The position numbers and the translations under genes were made by a program. This document shows positions 21,667-35,077 of a stretch of 64,000 nucleotides of DNA, in pieces. This DNA is from Avena insularis. Its lineage: Eukaryota > Streptophyta > Magnoliopsida > Poales > Poaceae. The number at the start of each line of letters is the position of its first letter. The first letter of the stretch is position 1. The DNA lies in NCBI GenBank assembly GCA_023614405.1, contig CM042687.1, forward strand, positions 68,740,992 to 68,804,991. Reading direction: 5' to 3'. The notes beneath the pieces were generated by a model. It was given only the letters and a program-made list of their open reading frames with translations, had not been told where the DNA came from and did no database searches.

Positions 21667-24600
21667 TGTGGCACCCTGGATTTACGGTCCGAGAATACCC
21701 GTTATGCATACAATTCAAGTTCCCATGATCAGTGAGCCATGAGCATAACCGACTAGTATCATTACAACATCCATATAGTAACGAGTACAAAACTTACAAA
21801 GTGGCCATTATGGCGAATACAACACAAACAGCGGAAGTCTTCAGCGCATAGCCCATGCCTTAACCTACAGGCAACTGACTAGGAAGACAACCCATCTCGC
21901 ATAGACATCAGCACCTTCGTTCCTTCTTAACATCTGCAATCTGGCCAAGTAAATGGCCAAGGACAATGCCGGTGAGTATTTTTAATATACTCGCAAACCA
22001 CCGAAACAAGGTAATAAGATAATGCATATCTGGCTGTGGCGAGATAGCTCTACACTATATTTTTTTTAAAGACCTAATATTGGCATCTCTATATCTTTGT
22101 TGAAAAGGAGTTTATAGAAAATATGCCTCCTTTTAGAAAATACGGACATCTCCACCTCCTTGTTAAAAAGATTTTAAACAATTTTGTTGTAAAACCCTTT
22201 TTAAACATCTTCGACCATCTCTGGTCAAAACCAAACTCATTCTTTTCCTTTCTCGTGACCAGGTCACATCCTTTATTTCATCACAACGTAACCGAAGGGT
22301 ACTCCTAGAACTTGCCATTCCAACCGTCCTTGACCGTGGACACGGCTATTCGAATAGATTAGACTCTGCAGAGTTTGTGCACTTTACCCACAAGAATCAA
22401 TACATCTACCGGGATAAAACCACGGCCTGCTACACACGGTAGACAAGGGCTCGGATAATCAAACTTAGACTTTTCATTTGTCCATCCCTAGCAACGGCGG
22501 CTTTTCCTTTTGGGTTGTTCTCTCCGGTATGAGTATGGGGTACGACGACCCTGGTCCTTCCTCCCGTATTGACCCCTATCTCCAGACCGTAGTCTAACAG
22601 ATAGCAATAGTGACAATCTTCCATCTGTACTACCTAAAATCATATCGTCCGTGAGAGACCCAATTGTTGCGCCGGTACCTTGCCCATGGCAGCCCGGATT
22701 TCAGGGGATTTCTCCCCTTTAGCGAGTACGAGCGGCCCCACCTAAAGACCACAAACTACTAGCTAAGCCCCAGCGTCTGGGGTAATGTGGTTGCAAGTAT
22801 AAAATTGTTCCAGACATTGGCTTAGAACATCCCTTCTCTTTCTCTTGCTTGACTTTCTCTTCATCCACCTCATATCTTCTTATCGGTAAAACTTCCACTC
22901 GGAAACGATGCCTCTTTCCAAGGGTTTTATTTTGAAAACTTTGTAGTAGGGTAAAACCCGAAATAGTTTTATCATTTAAAATCCGTGGGTTACAAGAGGG
23001 AAGATGCTAATAATCTTAGGCTCGATCTAAAGGTGTAAAGATCATGTCAACAGTGTAGGTGTCCAAATGGACACTCATCCATAACTTGGAGGAGCCAAGT
23101 TATTTACGCACTTTTATCTGAAATAAAACATGCAATTTAATCATGTAGTTCATAAACGAGATATAAAACAATTAGTAAACAGAAGTAAGTTATTATAGGA
23201 TTTCAGGAATGGTGGCTTGCCTATGACCAGCGAGATGTCCCTTGATGGCGTTAGATAACCAGAATACCAATAATAACAATAATGAGAATAACCTGATCCT
23301 TCCTTCTTCTCGACGTCACACAATCGGAACTATCGCCGTTATCGAGCATACATGCAAACAAACAATACACCAATCAAAACAAGGCATACAAGCAACAACC
23401 ATAAAACAATTAAAGGATAACTACAAGATATACATTGGTGAGATGTTGGAGTTTGGTGGATAAGATTGGCAAAAGATTTGGAGGCATTAGGGAAAAAGCT
23501 TCTCTTTGGATTTCTAGTTTTGGAACTACCTAAGAGAGGGGTTTTGGAGTAAGGACCTGATATGGATGATACCATTGTATGAAAATGATACCATCAGATA
23601 GGTATTGATAAAATTAAGCCAACAAAAGTGGTTTCACTATTTTATCAATTTCCCTTGATTTATAATGGATTTTATAGTGGATAAAACCCTAGTTTTAGGA
23701 AATAATTCACCATAACTTTTATGGAGTTTCAAAAAATATTTCCTTGTGTGAAAATGTCGGATTTGGTGGACTGAAACAACATGAATTGGAATCACCTCGA
23801 AAAAATTACCAGAATGCCCTTGAGAAATTCCCAAAGGCACTACTGGCTGGGATTTGTCTTTTTCATCAGTTTTATTTTACAGGAGGTTTTTAGTTGATTC
23901 CAAGGACACATGTTAGGTACTGAGTATACATTTCTTTAGAAATTGGAGTCAACCAATTTGGAGTTGCAGAACTTCTGTGGTGATTTTGTTAGTGAATAAA
24001 CCATGCACAAAAGTTTTTAATTCACTAAAATTTAACAGAGACTCAGAAAATTCTGAGCTGCTGGATTATGAAGAATATAGGTATGTGAGTCCAAGCAGAG
24101 TTGGAATTAGGTAAATACCTCATATGGTTTGACCTAGAGAAATTACTAAAGGCAGAAAAGGCTTTATCTTGTTATTTCTGTTACCAGCAATCTAGGAAGC
24201 AAATGACCGAGGGGCCTATGGGTCCTGAAGGGTATGGTCAGTACCTTTCATCACCAATTGTATTTATGTCATTTGGATGAATAAAACTTTCTGGAGAATT
24301 TTATTAGTGAAAATAAGACCTTTTGGTAGATGATTTATCATAGATAGGGTATGCATGATTTTGGTTTAGTTTTTGTACTGGATGTTGGGGAAAACCTGTG
24401 GGCATAAACCAAAATGTAGATCTAGGAAATTGGTGTAGGGTTTCAATTTAAAAAATATTTAAACCAACCAGTTGTTGGTCAGGTCTAATATGTTTTACAC
24501 AAAAAGGAAAAGAAATGAGTGCTAATGGGCCGGATCTGGGGAGAATGGGCTGCATCGGGCCAGGAGGCCGGCCCAGCTCACGGCGGCACGTGCGGGATAT

Positions 24601-27159
24601 GGGGTTTAGGGCTGACTGGCGGGGTCGGCCCGTCAGCGACCACCGATGACGAAGGGGTAAGGGAGGCGCTCGACCATAGGATTAGAAGGGGATCGGACGG
24701 CCATGGGCCATCTTCTACCTGGTGCCACCGCTCGCGGGCAGAAACACTAGCGGAGGAGTGGGGTGGTCAGGGGAGTGCTTACCGACAGAGGAGAGGGGCC
24801 GTAGGGGGTGTAGGTGGACGCGGTCGGCGACGGTGATCATAGGGAGCATCGACTTCGTACTATTCCACGATGGAGAGGTCCTCCCATGATGGCCACCGAA
24901 GGAAGGAGACGGAGGTCAACGACGACACCTCCAGGGTGGCTGCATGTTGAAGATAAGCATGGGATTAGCTTTAGAGGAGAAAGGGGAGTTCGGGGAGAGG
25001 ACATGCAGAGAGACTGGAGTAGAGGAGCAAGTACTATGCTCAAGGTTTGAGAAATGGCCAAGAGGCCATTTTCCTTATCCTCTCAAGCAGGGCAGGGCAG
25101 GGCTGGTAAGAGGAGAGGAAGCTCTAGGGAAGCTCTCTGGTGGTCAGGGGGAGAAATGAGGTAGCAGGACTGAGGGAGGGGGCCTCCGGCCTATTTATCC
25201 CAAGATGGATCGTTTCATGGTGAACCAAGCTTATTTGGGGAGCTAGGGCATGGTCCAGGGGCATCTCATTGGAAGCCATGGGCGGTGGAGAGGGTGTGTG
25301 GAGGACATGTGGTCGTGTATAGGGCAGAGAGGGAGTGGGGTGCTGTAATGAGAAAAGAAATGGCTAGACAAGACCTTGCCTTTGTCTCCCTCTTCAAACA
25401 AGCACAAGAAGACAAGTGGTCAAGTGATTCTACAGTGCAAGTGCTACAGGGATCACGACCAGGGTAGAGTAATGATGTTGCGGAGGTGTGCTTGGGAAGA
25501 TTGGGCCTGGTTTGGTTTTGGTTTGAATCAAGATTGCTTTGGTTTGGCAAAATTGATCAGATGGAGGCTTGTGAAGGAAGTTGATAAATTTGCATTGGGC
25601 AAAGGGTGGGAATGGTACTGGTAGGTGGAGTAGGTCAAATAACCTCTTCATGATTTAAATGGGATTTTTCTAGAGATTATAATCCCATTTAAATGCACTT
25701 CTTCAAAAAGTGCAAAAATAGATTATGGAAGCTAATATGATATTTTTACATTGGACAAGCTGGGTTTTTGATATGATATAGTCCTAAATACCATAACGCA
25801 CATTGTAGAATTTTATTGGGATTTATTAAGGTGGAAAATCATATTTGGGGAATTGTTTCTTGTTTCTGCCATTTAAGAAAAAGGGGAAAAATAAATAATA
25901 AAGAATCTCAAAAATATTTATTTTTGAGTTGGAAGTATGGGATATGATATATAGGAATCAAATGTGCCTTGAGTTGACAAGGTGATTTGGAGAAAAGCAA
26001 ACTTGCCTTTATAGACAAGGGTTTTGAGAATTTGGTAAGTAAAAGAAATAAAATAGTTTAACAATCCAAATAATTGTGGGAATTATTTGGGAATGCTTCT
26101 TATCCAAGGTAGATGATGTAAACTTTACGTAGGCATCAAGGTCAACCTTGGTTTTTAAGAAAAGTGGTGAAAAGAATTGAAACTAGATTCTGGAGGATCT
26201 AGGGTTTAGTTATCCTGATGCTACATAAACAGGGTTGGATTAGGGAGCTCAGATCTCACCTTGGTACAAGGGGTATATGGACTGATAGACCATGTCATGT
26301 AGAGGATTATGGAAGAAATAGTTGGGCTTGGTTGTATTTGAGGGGATCATGATGAGATGGCAAACTTTGTTGAAAATAAGACTACCATAGCAGATACATC
26401 AGGTAGCCTCCTAAACCATGTGGGTTCAAGAAGCACAAGGCTCCAAGGGAAACAAGTGAAGTGGGGGTCGCTAGGCCGTGATTAGTAGATCATAACCAAG
26501 CAAATAGTTGGTCAAGGGGAGATGGCATATAGATGTGAGCTTCTGCCAATAGTAGGCAAGATGATAAGATTTGCAGAAAATATTAGTATCTTGACTACAA
26601 AACCATCATGGATGAGTGGGAGATAGAGTGGCTTAGCCAAGGGCAAGAGTGTGCTTTGGTAGTACTAAAGGTGTACTACAAGATGGTTCAAGTACATTCT
26701 CAAGAGTGCACATAGGTTGGAAGGGGTTTTGCTTTAAAGTAAGATAAGTACCATCCTGGTATATCTACCAAGATTGAGATGAAAATGTTTTAATAAGGTT
26801 TTGGAAAACCTAGAGATAAGAGTAGTTGAAGGTTCTGTCTTGAAAACCTAAGGAGATAATATATAGGTCTCCATAGTTTGTCAAAATAAACTAGTAAGGT
26901 ATTTTGTTGGGGTCAAAGTCATCTTGACTCAGGTTTTGAAATGCTAAAACATTTGAGAATATGAAAGATGAGCCAAGACATCTCTTTTGAGAAATAGTTT
27001 TTGTAAGATAGTGTTGATATGAGGAGTACACAACTAATACACAAACAGCTGCTTGAGCACAAGCAAACAGGTAAGCACACAATGCAAGAAAAGTTTTTGA
27101 TCCCCCTGATTTTTGCCTTTTGGACATTTAATCAGGGTTGCTGAAATTGGGATGTTACA
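21667..27159 (-). repeat. 3' LTR of the LARD element (complete, 5493 bp)
   Basis: Edges TGTGGCACCC (21667) and GGGATGTTACA (27159) on the + strand are both matched by the other LTR. A GC-rich island (about 24520-25200) lies in mid-LTR and a TATA-like box sits just upstream of it on the - strand. The small ORFs (for example 24519-24836) are not conserved as proteins between the two LTR copies, so the LTR appears non-coding. Confidence 0.92.
25191..25200 (-). promoter_or_regulatory. Putative TATA box of the LARD 3' LTR
   Basis: On the - strand GGATAAATAG precedes the GC-rich, pyrimidine-rich island by a few tens of bases, as expected for a core promoter and leader. The same sequence is at 33211-33220 in the other LTR. 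Confidence 0.45.
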
Positions 27160-27160
27160 G

Positions 27161-27175
27161 ACCTTTCCCCCTTAA
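27161..27175 (-). other. Polypurine tract of the LARD element
   Basis: TTAAGGGGGAAAGGT on the - strand, one base from the start of the 3' LTR. It primes plus-strand synthesis and confirms the element's orientation. Confidence 0.85.
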
Positions 27176-27347
27176 AATAATATCGTCCCGAGATTAGGGA
27201 GGTGTAGGGTTTGGGTGATAACATCCTCTTAACAATTTCAGCGGTGGAAATTAATAGGCGGTAATAAGTTTTACAAAGAGCTGACATGGTTAGCTACGTA
27301 TCAGAGCTGCGGCTTCAGATTTTGGGGCGTTTAGATTAAGCGAGTGG

Positions 27348-27374
27348 AAAAGACGCAGTCTTTTCCCCTTAGGA
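27348..27374. repeat. Palindromic AAAGACGCAGTCTTT plus C-tract, copy 1
   Basis: AAAAGACGCAGTCTTTTCCCC followed by TTAGGA. The core AAAGAC-GCA-GTCTTT is an inverted repeat, and the tail read on the - strand resembles the element's polypurine tract. Copies 2 and 3 are at 27675-27699 and 29026-29052. Confidence 0.8.
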
Positions 27375-27674
27375 CAAGTCTAGGTAGGTTTAGTGTCGAT
27401 GGGGCACTTCCTTCTTGAGTCGAGACGACGTGTTGAGTCTTCTTTGCTTCTCCGCATTGGGGTCGACTTTTCTCTCTTCAAGGTCTTGATACACCGGGGT
27501 GTTGACTAGGCGGTAGACCTTGGAGTGGAGGACCTTCCTGAAGTTCCTTCTGATTCCGGAGCAGTGTCAATTGTCGTTCTTCTTATAGGGTTGATGATTC
27601 AGATTTGGGGAGGTGGTCACTACTTAACGCTAACGGGCTTTCGACTTCTGGGGTCGATCGAGTTTTTGGGAGGG

Positions 27675-27699
27675 AAAGACGCAGTCTTTCCCCCTTAGA
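27675..27699. repeat. Palindromic AAAGACGCAGTCTTT plus C-tract, copy 2
   Basis: AAAGACGCAGTCTTTCCCCC followed by TTAGA; closest of the three to the true polypurine tract at 27161. Confidence 0.8.
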
Positions 27700-29025
27700 G
27701 CAAAATTAGGGGTTCTTGGTGAAGTCGCTGACTTTCTTGATTGGAGTCGTATGCTGATGTCGGGGTAAGGCGCTACACCTTTCCTTCGGGGTAGTTATCT
27801 TCTATCGATGTTTTCGGGACTGCTTCATGAGATGGAATGTCTATCGGAAAGGGCGTCTACTAGCTTCCAGGTAGTTAGTCCTGAGCGAGGTACGAGTCCG
27901 ACGGGTTGGAGCATGCCATTGGAGTTTAGCGGTCTAGGAAACAAGGTCTATTTTAATGGGTTCGGTTTGGTCTAATGCAATGTTGTGGGTAAAACTTGCA
28001 AAGAAGGATACTATGCTTGCATATCATCCAAAGATTTAGTGAGTTCGCGTCGGTCGGTGGCGGAGGTACTTAAGAGGTTACAAAACCGGTATGTGCCGCA
28101 GGGCGACAAGGCACTTAGAGTTTTACCAAACAGGTCTTGGGATGATACATAGGTTACCATGCTAGGCTAGTTGCCACTGGCGGACGATCCAGGAGAATCT
28201 TATTTGGCTTCATCTTCGCCTTCAGGGAGATGGGTGGAGGATCCTTGTATATCTTGGGGAGGCTTGAACCTCTTAAGATACTACCGAGCGGTAACACACT
28301 TCTTTCTTCCTTGGAGGATGCAGCTTCCAGAGGCTTCTTTCGGTTCCTTGATTAGGGCTTGATTCCTCGGCTGGACTTCTAGAGCTTCTTTGCGATGGAG
28401 GATAGATTGCACACGATGAAGTTCCATTTGGGTGTGGCAGTACTCGTCGACAACTGTGGTGAGAAGCTCATTTCCAGCATAGCTATAACGGGTTTGTAGC
28501 TGCAGGGCGGGGTAGGTCAAGCGAGGATCTTGGGATTGTCCGGATGAATCCACACTTCCTTTGATGGGTAGTTGAAGGTTGTGGGTTGCCTCATTTCACG
28601 AAGGACATCCCTGATGCGAAATAGTGCTTCTCTTGTAGCCATATTCAGAGCCAGCACTGGGGTTGGCATGTGAAATCCCGTGGCATGAATGGGTTCTCCT
28701 GGTACTCCATACTTTGGCTGGATGGTAACTTGTCCCAGATAGCCCGGTTTCTAGTCCCTTGTGAAGTTGGAAGGTGGGAGGTTGGGTATATCCGCAAAGC
28801 TATAGGGAGTCCAAGAGAAGTACGAGGAATCCTGCCCTTAGCCACGCTTCATCAATGGGTTCCATCTGCATAGAGGAGGGTGGGTGGTTTAGGGGTGAGA
28901 TAAAACAAATAGGTGCAGATTTATCAGGGTACACGGTTATTATTAAATGGCGTCATGGCTCGGTTTTCCTCGGACGGCTCTCGATGTATAGGGCGGGTGG
29001 TCTGTTGGAGTTGGGGTTTGAGTGC

Positions 29026-29052
29026 AAAGACGCAGTCTTTCCACCTTAGGAC
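29026..29052. repeat. Palindromic AAAGACGCAGTCTTT plus C-tract, copy 3
   Basis: AAAGACGCAGTCTTTCCACC followed by TTAGGAC; one change in the C-tract. Confidence 0.8.
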
Positions 29053-29706
29053 TTCACTTAAGGTTGTCGATGTTTTCCTATGTGGCCATCCTGCTGAGGA
29101 GAAGTTTTCCAGCTATGGGGTTGCGAGGGTTAGCATCGGAATCTACCAGCAAGGGGGGTCAAGACTAGAGTATCGGATGATTCTCGGCAGACAAGCAACA
29201 CATTCCAAGCATCAAACACACACATGGCAAACAAAGAAGGCATGACATAGATACTAAGGGTGACTACACGCCATAGAGGGGAATCCTACTTTAGGGATGA
29301 TAATCCTAAGTACGGACGTTACGGGGGTCTTAGCTTCTGTCTTGCCGTCCCTTGTCGTCAGTGCTGTACTTGATTGGTTTGGGGTCGGTGAAGGACTCCA
29401 TTGGTGGGGCGATCTTGTAGTGTCTGCCTTCGTGGGTAGCTCCTTTGTCTTGCTCGTCTTGGGGTCGCTTTGCTCCAGGATCTCTGTCTTCATAGTCTCT
29501 GGGTTAGACTTTGTTTGTGAAAACTGAACATTTGAAGTAGACGAGATACGGGGTAATCCATTTTCAAAGTTTTCAAGTCAGAGAAGATGAGATAAGAATT
29601 ATTTTGAAAAGCTTTTAAGAAAATAGTTTGTGAAAACCGGTGTTTTCATAAATAGGGGTTGTCCTGTCTAACGTCCATGCTAACTAAGGTCTCCTACAGT
29701 CAGGAT

Positions 29707-29719
29707 GGCTCTGATACCA
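29707..29719 (-). other. Primer-binding site of the LARD element
   Basis: GGCTCTGATACCA on the + strand is TGGTATCAGAGCC on the - strand, the initiator tRNA-Met site, four bases inside the LTR edge at 29724. It fixes the right-hand LTR as the 5' LTR. Confidence 0.92.
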
Positions 29720-29723
29720 TGTC

Positions 29724-32700
29724 TGTGGCACCCCGGATTTACGGTCCGAGAATACCTGTTATGCATACAATTCACGTTCCCATGATCAGTGATCCGTGAG
29801 CATAACCGACTAGTATCATTACAACATCCATATAGTAACAAGTACAAAACTTACAAAGTGGCTATTATGGCGAATACAACACAAATAGCGGAAGTCTTCA
29901 GCATAGAGCCCGTGCCTTAACCTACAGGCAACTGACTGGGAAGACGGCCTAGCTTGCATAGAAGTCAGCACCTTCGTTCCTTCTTAACATCTGCAATCTG
30001 GCCAAGTAAATGGCCAGGGACAATGCCGGTGAGTACTTTGAATGTACTCGCAAACCACCAAAACAAGGTAATAAGATAATGCATATCTGGCTGTGTCGAG
30101 ATAGCTCTACACTATAGTTTTTTTAAGAGCTAATATTGCCATCTCTATATCTTTGTTGAAAAAGAGTGTATAGAAAATATGCCTCCTTTTAGAAAATCCG
30201 GACATCTCCACGTCCTTGTTAAAAAGATTTTAAACAGTTTTGTTGTAAAACCCTTTTTAAACATCTTCGACCATCTCTGGTCAAAACCAAACTCATTATT
30301 TTCCTTCCTCATGACCAGATCACATCCTTTATTTCATCACAACATAACCGAAGGGTACTCCTAGCACTTCCTATTCCAATCGTCCTTGACCGTGGACATG
30401 GCTATTCGAATAGATTAGACTCTGCAGAGTTTGTGCACTTCACCCACAAGAATCAATACATCCACCGGGATAAAACCACGGCCTGCTACACACGGTAAAC
30501 AGGGGCTCAGATAATCAAACTTATACTTTTCATTTGTCCATCCCTAGCAATGGCGGCTTTTCCTTTGGGTTGTTCTCTCAGATGCAGTATAGAATGCACG
30601 ACCTGGTCCTTCCTCTGTCTTGACCCTATCTCCAGACCGTAGTCTGACAGATAGCAATAGTGACAATCTTCCATCCGTACTACCTAAAATCATATTGTCC
30701 GCGAGAGACCCAACTGTTGCACCGGTAACTTCCCCATGGCAGCCCGGATTTCAGCGGATTTCTCCCCTTTAGCGAGTACGAGCAGCCCTGGCTAACGACC
30801 ACAAACTACGAGCTAAGCCCTAGCGTCTGGGGTAATGTGTGATTGCACGGATAAAATTATTCTAGACATTGGCTTAGAACATCCCTTCTCTTTCTCTTGC
30901 TTGACTTTCTCTTCATCCATCACATATCTTCTTATCGGTAAAACTTCCACTCGGAAACGATGCCTCTTACCAAGGGTTTTATTTTGAAAACTTTGTAGTA
31001 GGTTAAAACCCGAATTAGTTTTATCATTTAAAATCCGTGGGTTCCAAGAGGGAAGCTGCTAATAATCTTAGCCTCGATCTAAAAGGGTAAAGATGGTGTC
31101 AACAGTGTAGGTGGCCAAATGGACACTCATCCATAACTTGGAGGAGCCAAGTTATTTACGCACTTTTATTTGAAATAAAACATGCAATTTAATCATGTAG
31201 TTCATAAACGAGATATAAAACAATTAGTAAACAGAAGTAGGTTAATATAGGAGTTCAGGAATGGTAGCTTTCCTGTGACCAGCGAGATGTCCCTTGATGG
31301 CGTTAGATAACCAGAATACCAATAATAACAATAATGAGAATAACCCGATCCTTCATTCTTCTCAGCGTCACACAATCGGAACTATCGCCGTTATCGAGCA
31401 TACATGCAAACAAACAATACACCAATAAAAACAAGGCATACAAGCAACAACCATACAACAATTAAAGGATAACTACAAGATATACATTGGTGAGATGTTG
31501 GAGTTTGGTGGATAAGATTGGCAAAAGATTTGGAGGCATTAGGGAAAAAGCTTCTCTTTGGATTTCTAAGTTTTGGAACTACCTAAGAGAGGGGTTTTTG
31601 AGTAAGGACCTGATCTGGATGATACCATTGTATGAAAATGATACCATCCGATAGGCATTGATAAAATGAAGCTAACAAAAGTGGTTTCACTATTTTATCA
31701 ATTTCCCTTGATTTATAATGGATTTTATAGTGGATAAAACCCTAGTTTAAGGAAATAATTCACCATAACTTCTATGGAGTTCCAAAAATTATTTCCTTGG
31801 GTGAAAAGGTAGGATTTGGTGGAATGAAACAAGAGAAATTGGAATCACCTCGAAACAATTACCAGAATGCCCTTGAGAAATTCCCAAAGGCAGTACTGTC
31901 TGGGATTTATCTTTTTCATCAGTTTTATTTTACAGAAGATTTTTAGTTGATTCCAAGCACACATGTTAGGTATTGAGTATACCTTTCTGTAGAAATTGTA
32001 TTCAGTCGTTTTGGTGTTGTAGAGCTTCTGTGGTGATTTTGTTAGTGAATAAACCATGCACATAAGAGTTTAATTCACCAAAATTTAACAGAGACTCATA
32101 AAATTGTGAGTTGTTGGATTATGAAGGATATGGGTATGTGGGTCCAAGGGGAGTTGGAATTAGGTCAAGACCTCATTTGGTTTGACCTAGAGAAATTACT
32201 AAAGGCAGAAAAGGTTTTATCTTGTTATTTCTGTTACCAGCAATCTATGAAGCAAATGACTAAGGGGCCTGTGGGTACTGAAGGGTACGGTCAGTACCTT
32301 TCATGATCAATTGGATTTAGGTAATTTGGATGAATAAAACTTTCAGGAAAATTTTATTACTGAAAATAAGACCTTTTGGTAGACGATTTATCATAGATAG
32401 GGTATGCATGATTTTGGTTTAGTTTTTGTACTAGACGTTGGGGAAAAACTGTGGTCATAAACCAAAATGTAGATCTAGGAAATTGGTGTAAATTTTCAAT
32501 TTCAAAAATATTTAAACCAACCAGCTGTAGGTCAGATCTAATATGTTTTACACAAAAAGGAAAAGAAACGAAGTGCTACTGGGCCAGATCTAGGGAGAAT
32601 GGGCTGCATAGGCCCAGGAGGCCGGCCCGGCTCGTGGCAGCACGCGTGGTATCTGGGGTTTGGGGCTGACTGGCGGGGTCGGCCCGTCAGCAACCATCGA

Positions 32701-34497
32701 TGATGAAAGGGTAAGGGGATTGGACGGCCATAGGCCGTCTTCTGCCTGGTGTCGTTGCTCGCGGGCAGTAACCCTAGCGGAGGAGAGGGGTGATCAGGGG
32801 AGTACTTACCGAAGGGGGAGAGGGGTCGTAGGGGGTGCAGGTGGACGCGGTCGGCGACGGATATCACAGGGAGCGTCAGCTTCGTCCTGTTCCACGACGG
32901 AGAGGTGCTCCCGCGACAGCCACCGAAGGAAGGAGATGGAGGTCGACGGCGACTCCTCCAGGGTGGCTGCATGTTGAAGATAAACATGGGATTAGCTTCA
33001 GAGGAGCAAGGGGAGTTCAGGGAGAGGACATGCAGAGAGAGTGGAGTAGAGGAGCAAGTACTATGCTCAAGGTTTGAGCAATGGCCGAGAGGCCATTTTC
33101 CTTATCCTCTCGAGCAGGGCAGGGCTGGGAAGAGGAGAGGGAGCTCTGGGGAGGATCTCTGGTGGTCAGGGGGAAATGAGGGAGCAGAACTGAGGAAGGG
33201 GGCCTCTGGCCTATTTATCCCAAGATGGATCGGTTCATGGTGAACCAAGCTTATTTGGGGAGCTAGGGCATGGTCCAGGGGCATCTCATTGGTGTCCATG
33301 GGCAGTGGAGAGGGTGTGTGGAGGACCTGTTGTCATCTATAGGGCAGAGAGGGAGTGGGGGTGTTGTAATGAGAAAATAAATGGCTAGACAAGACCTTGC
33401 CTTTGTCTCCCTCTTCAAACAAGCACAAGAAGACAAGTGGTCAAGTGATGCTACAGTGCAAGTTCTACAAGGATCACGACCAGGGTAGAGTAATGATGCT
33501 GTGGAGGTGTGCTTGGGAAGATTGGGGCTGGTTTGGTTTTGGTTTGAATCAAGATTGCTTTGGTTTGGCAAAATTGATCATATGGAGGCTTGTGAAGGGA
33601 GTTGATAAATTTGCATTGGGCAAAGGGTGGGAATGGTACTGGTAGGTGGAGTAGGTCAAATAACCTCTTCATGATTTAAATGGGATTTTTCTAGAGATTA
33701 TAATCCCATTTAAATGCACTTCTTCAAAAAAGTGCAGTAATATATTATGGAAGCTAAGATGATATTTTTACGCTGGACAAGATAGGTTTTTGATGTGATA
33801 TGGTCCTAAATACCATAACACACATTGGATAATTTTATTGGGATTTATTGAGGTGGAAAAGCTTTTTTGGGGAATTATTTCTTATTTCTGCCATTTAAGA
33901 AAAAGGGCAAAAATAAATAATAAAGAAGAGTTGGAAGGATGGGATATGATATATAGGAATCAAATGTGCCTTGAGTTGACAAGGTGATTTGGATAAAAGC
34001 AAACTTTCCTTTATAGACAAGGGTTTTGAGAATTTGGTAAGTAAAAGAAATAAAATAGTTTAACAATCCAAATAATTGTGGGAATTATTTGGGAATGCTT
34101 GTATCCAAGGTAGATGATGTAAACTTGATGTAGGCATCAAGGTCAACCTTGGTTTTGAAGAAAAGTGGTGAAAAGAATTGAAACTAGATGCTGGAGGATC
34201 TAGGGTTTAGTTATTCTAATGCTACATAAACAGGGTTGGATTAGGGAGCTTAGAGCTCACCTTGGTACAAGGGGTATATGGATGGATATACCATGTCATG
34301 TAGAGGATTATGGAAGCAATAGTTGGGCTTGGTTGTATTTGAGGGGATCATGATGATATGGCAAACTTTGTTGAAAATAAGACTGCCATAGCAGATACAT
34401 CAGGTAGCCTCCTAAACCATGTGGGTTCAAAAAGCACAAGGCTCCAAGCGAAACAAGTGAAGTGGGGGTTGCTAGGCCATGATTAGTAGATCATAAC
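29724..34497 (-). repeat. 5' LTR of the LARD element, first segment
   Basis: Matches 21667-26510 nearly base for base, including the GC-rich island (about 32580-33200) and the TATA-like box (33211-33220). Interrupted at 34497 by Tat-2; the LTR resumes at 59950. Confidence 0.92.
34493..34497. repeat. Target site duplication ATAAC, left copy
   Basis: ATAAC before TGATGGGATATG. The partner is at 59950-59954. The uninterrupted LTR copy at about 26497-26507 reads GATCATAACCAAG, giving the empty site within the same window. Confidence 0.97.
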
Positions 34498-34987
34498 TGA
34501 TGGGATATGCCTACCGGGGTATACCCAGCAGGACGATTCCGACTGGCCCAGGCACCTGCGAGTGGGCCTGCAGTAACGGCGACTGGATCACGACCTGGCG
34601 TGGACTCAAGCGACTGGAAGCTCAAGGCCCAGAAGCGTAGATAGGCCCAGTCGGATTAGGTTAAACGATTGCTGAAACCTTAACTGATTCGGTTGAGATC
34701 TATAAACCCTAGGGGGGTGAGTCTATATAAACCTCCCTAGAGGGCGAGTAGAGGATACGTTCCATCATCCACCCAAGCGACTCGCTGCCTAGCCGCCGAG
34801 CTCACCCCATTGTACTTCCACCATAATACAATCTAGCAGGAGTAGGTATTTACCCTCTGGGGGGCCGAACCTGGGTAAATCCTTGTGTCTCCGCCCTCAT
34901 CTCGCACCGCATATGGCTGGCCACCCTTGCCCCATGTTCTACTACTCGCTGCCGATTGCAGCATCTGCCGTGGTCATTCCCATGACA
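34498..34987 (+). repeat. Tat-2 5' LTR (490 bp)
   Basis: TGATGGGATATG to CCCATGACA, matched along its whole length by 59461-59949. The TATA box TATATAA at 34724-34730 would drive the sense transcript. Confidence 0.97.
34724..34730 (+). promoter_or_regulatory. TATA box of the Tat-2 5' LTR
   Basis: GTCTATATAAACC about 230 bp into the LTR, conserved in the 3' LTR at 59686-59692. Confidence 0.75.
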
Positions 34988-34988
34988 G

Positions 34989-35006
34989 TGGCGCCCACCG
35001 TGGGGC
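34989..35006 (+). other. Tat-2 primer-binding site
   Basis: TGGCGCCCACCGTGGGGC begins two bases after the LTR end. TGGCGCC starts are usual in Tat-lineage elements. I do not assign the tRNA. Confidence 0.85.
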
Positions 35007-35077
35007 CTGGCCGGTCTGGCCGGTGTTCTGCGGCGAGATCCAATCTGCCTATCAACGAGTCAATCGCCACCGACCGC

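Larger units (their letters stand above)
27160..29723 (-). other. Internal region of the LARD element (2.56 kb)
   Basis: No RT, integrase, protease or zinc knuckle on either strand. Short - strand frames (29493-29254, 28845-28645, 28553-28281) have Pro/Thr/Ser/Gln-rich translations; the last includes helical segments such as TVVDEYCHTQMELHR. They could be remains of a gag-like gene but match no domain I recognise. Three copies of a palindromic, polypurine-tract-like motif lie at 27348-27374, 27675-27699 and 29026-29052. Confidence 0.6.

Noticed and set aside
22123..22308. 61-codon frame present in both LARD LTRs (also 30179-30364)
   Set aside because: Short, no domain, and similarity is explained by the LTRs being copies.
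24519..25159. Frames in the GC-rich island of the LARD LTR
   Set aside because: The second LTR copy (32535-33243) has frame-changing indels in the same place, so no protein is kept.
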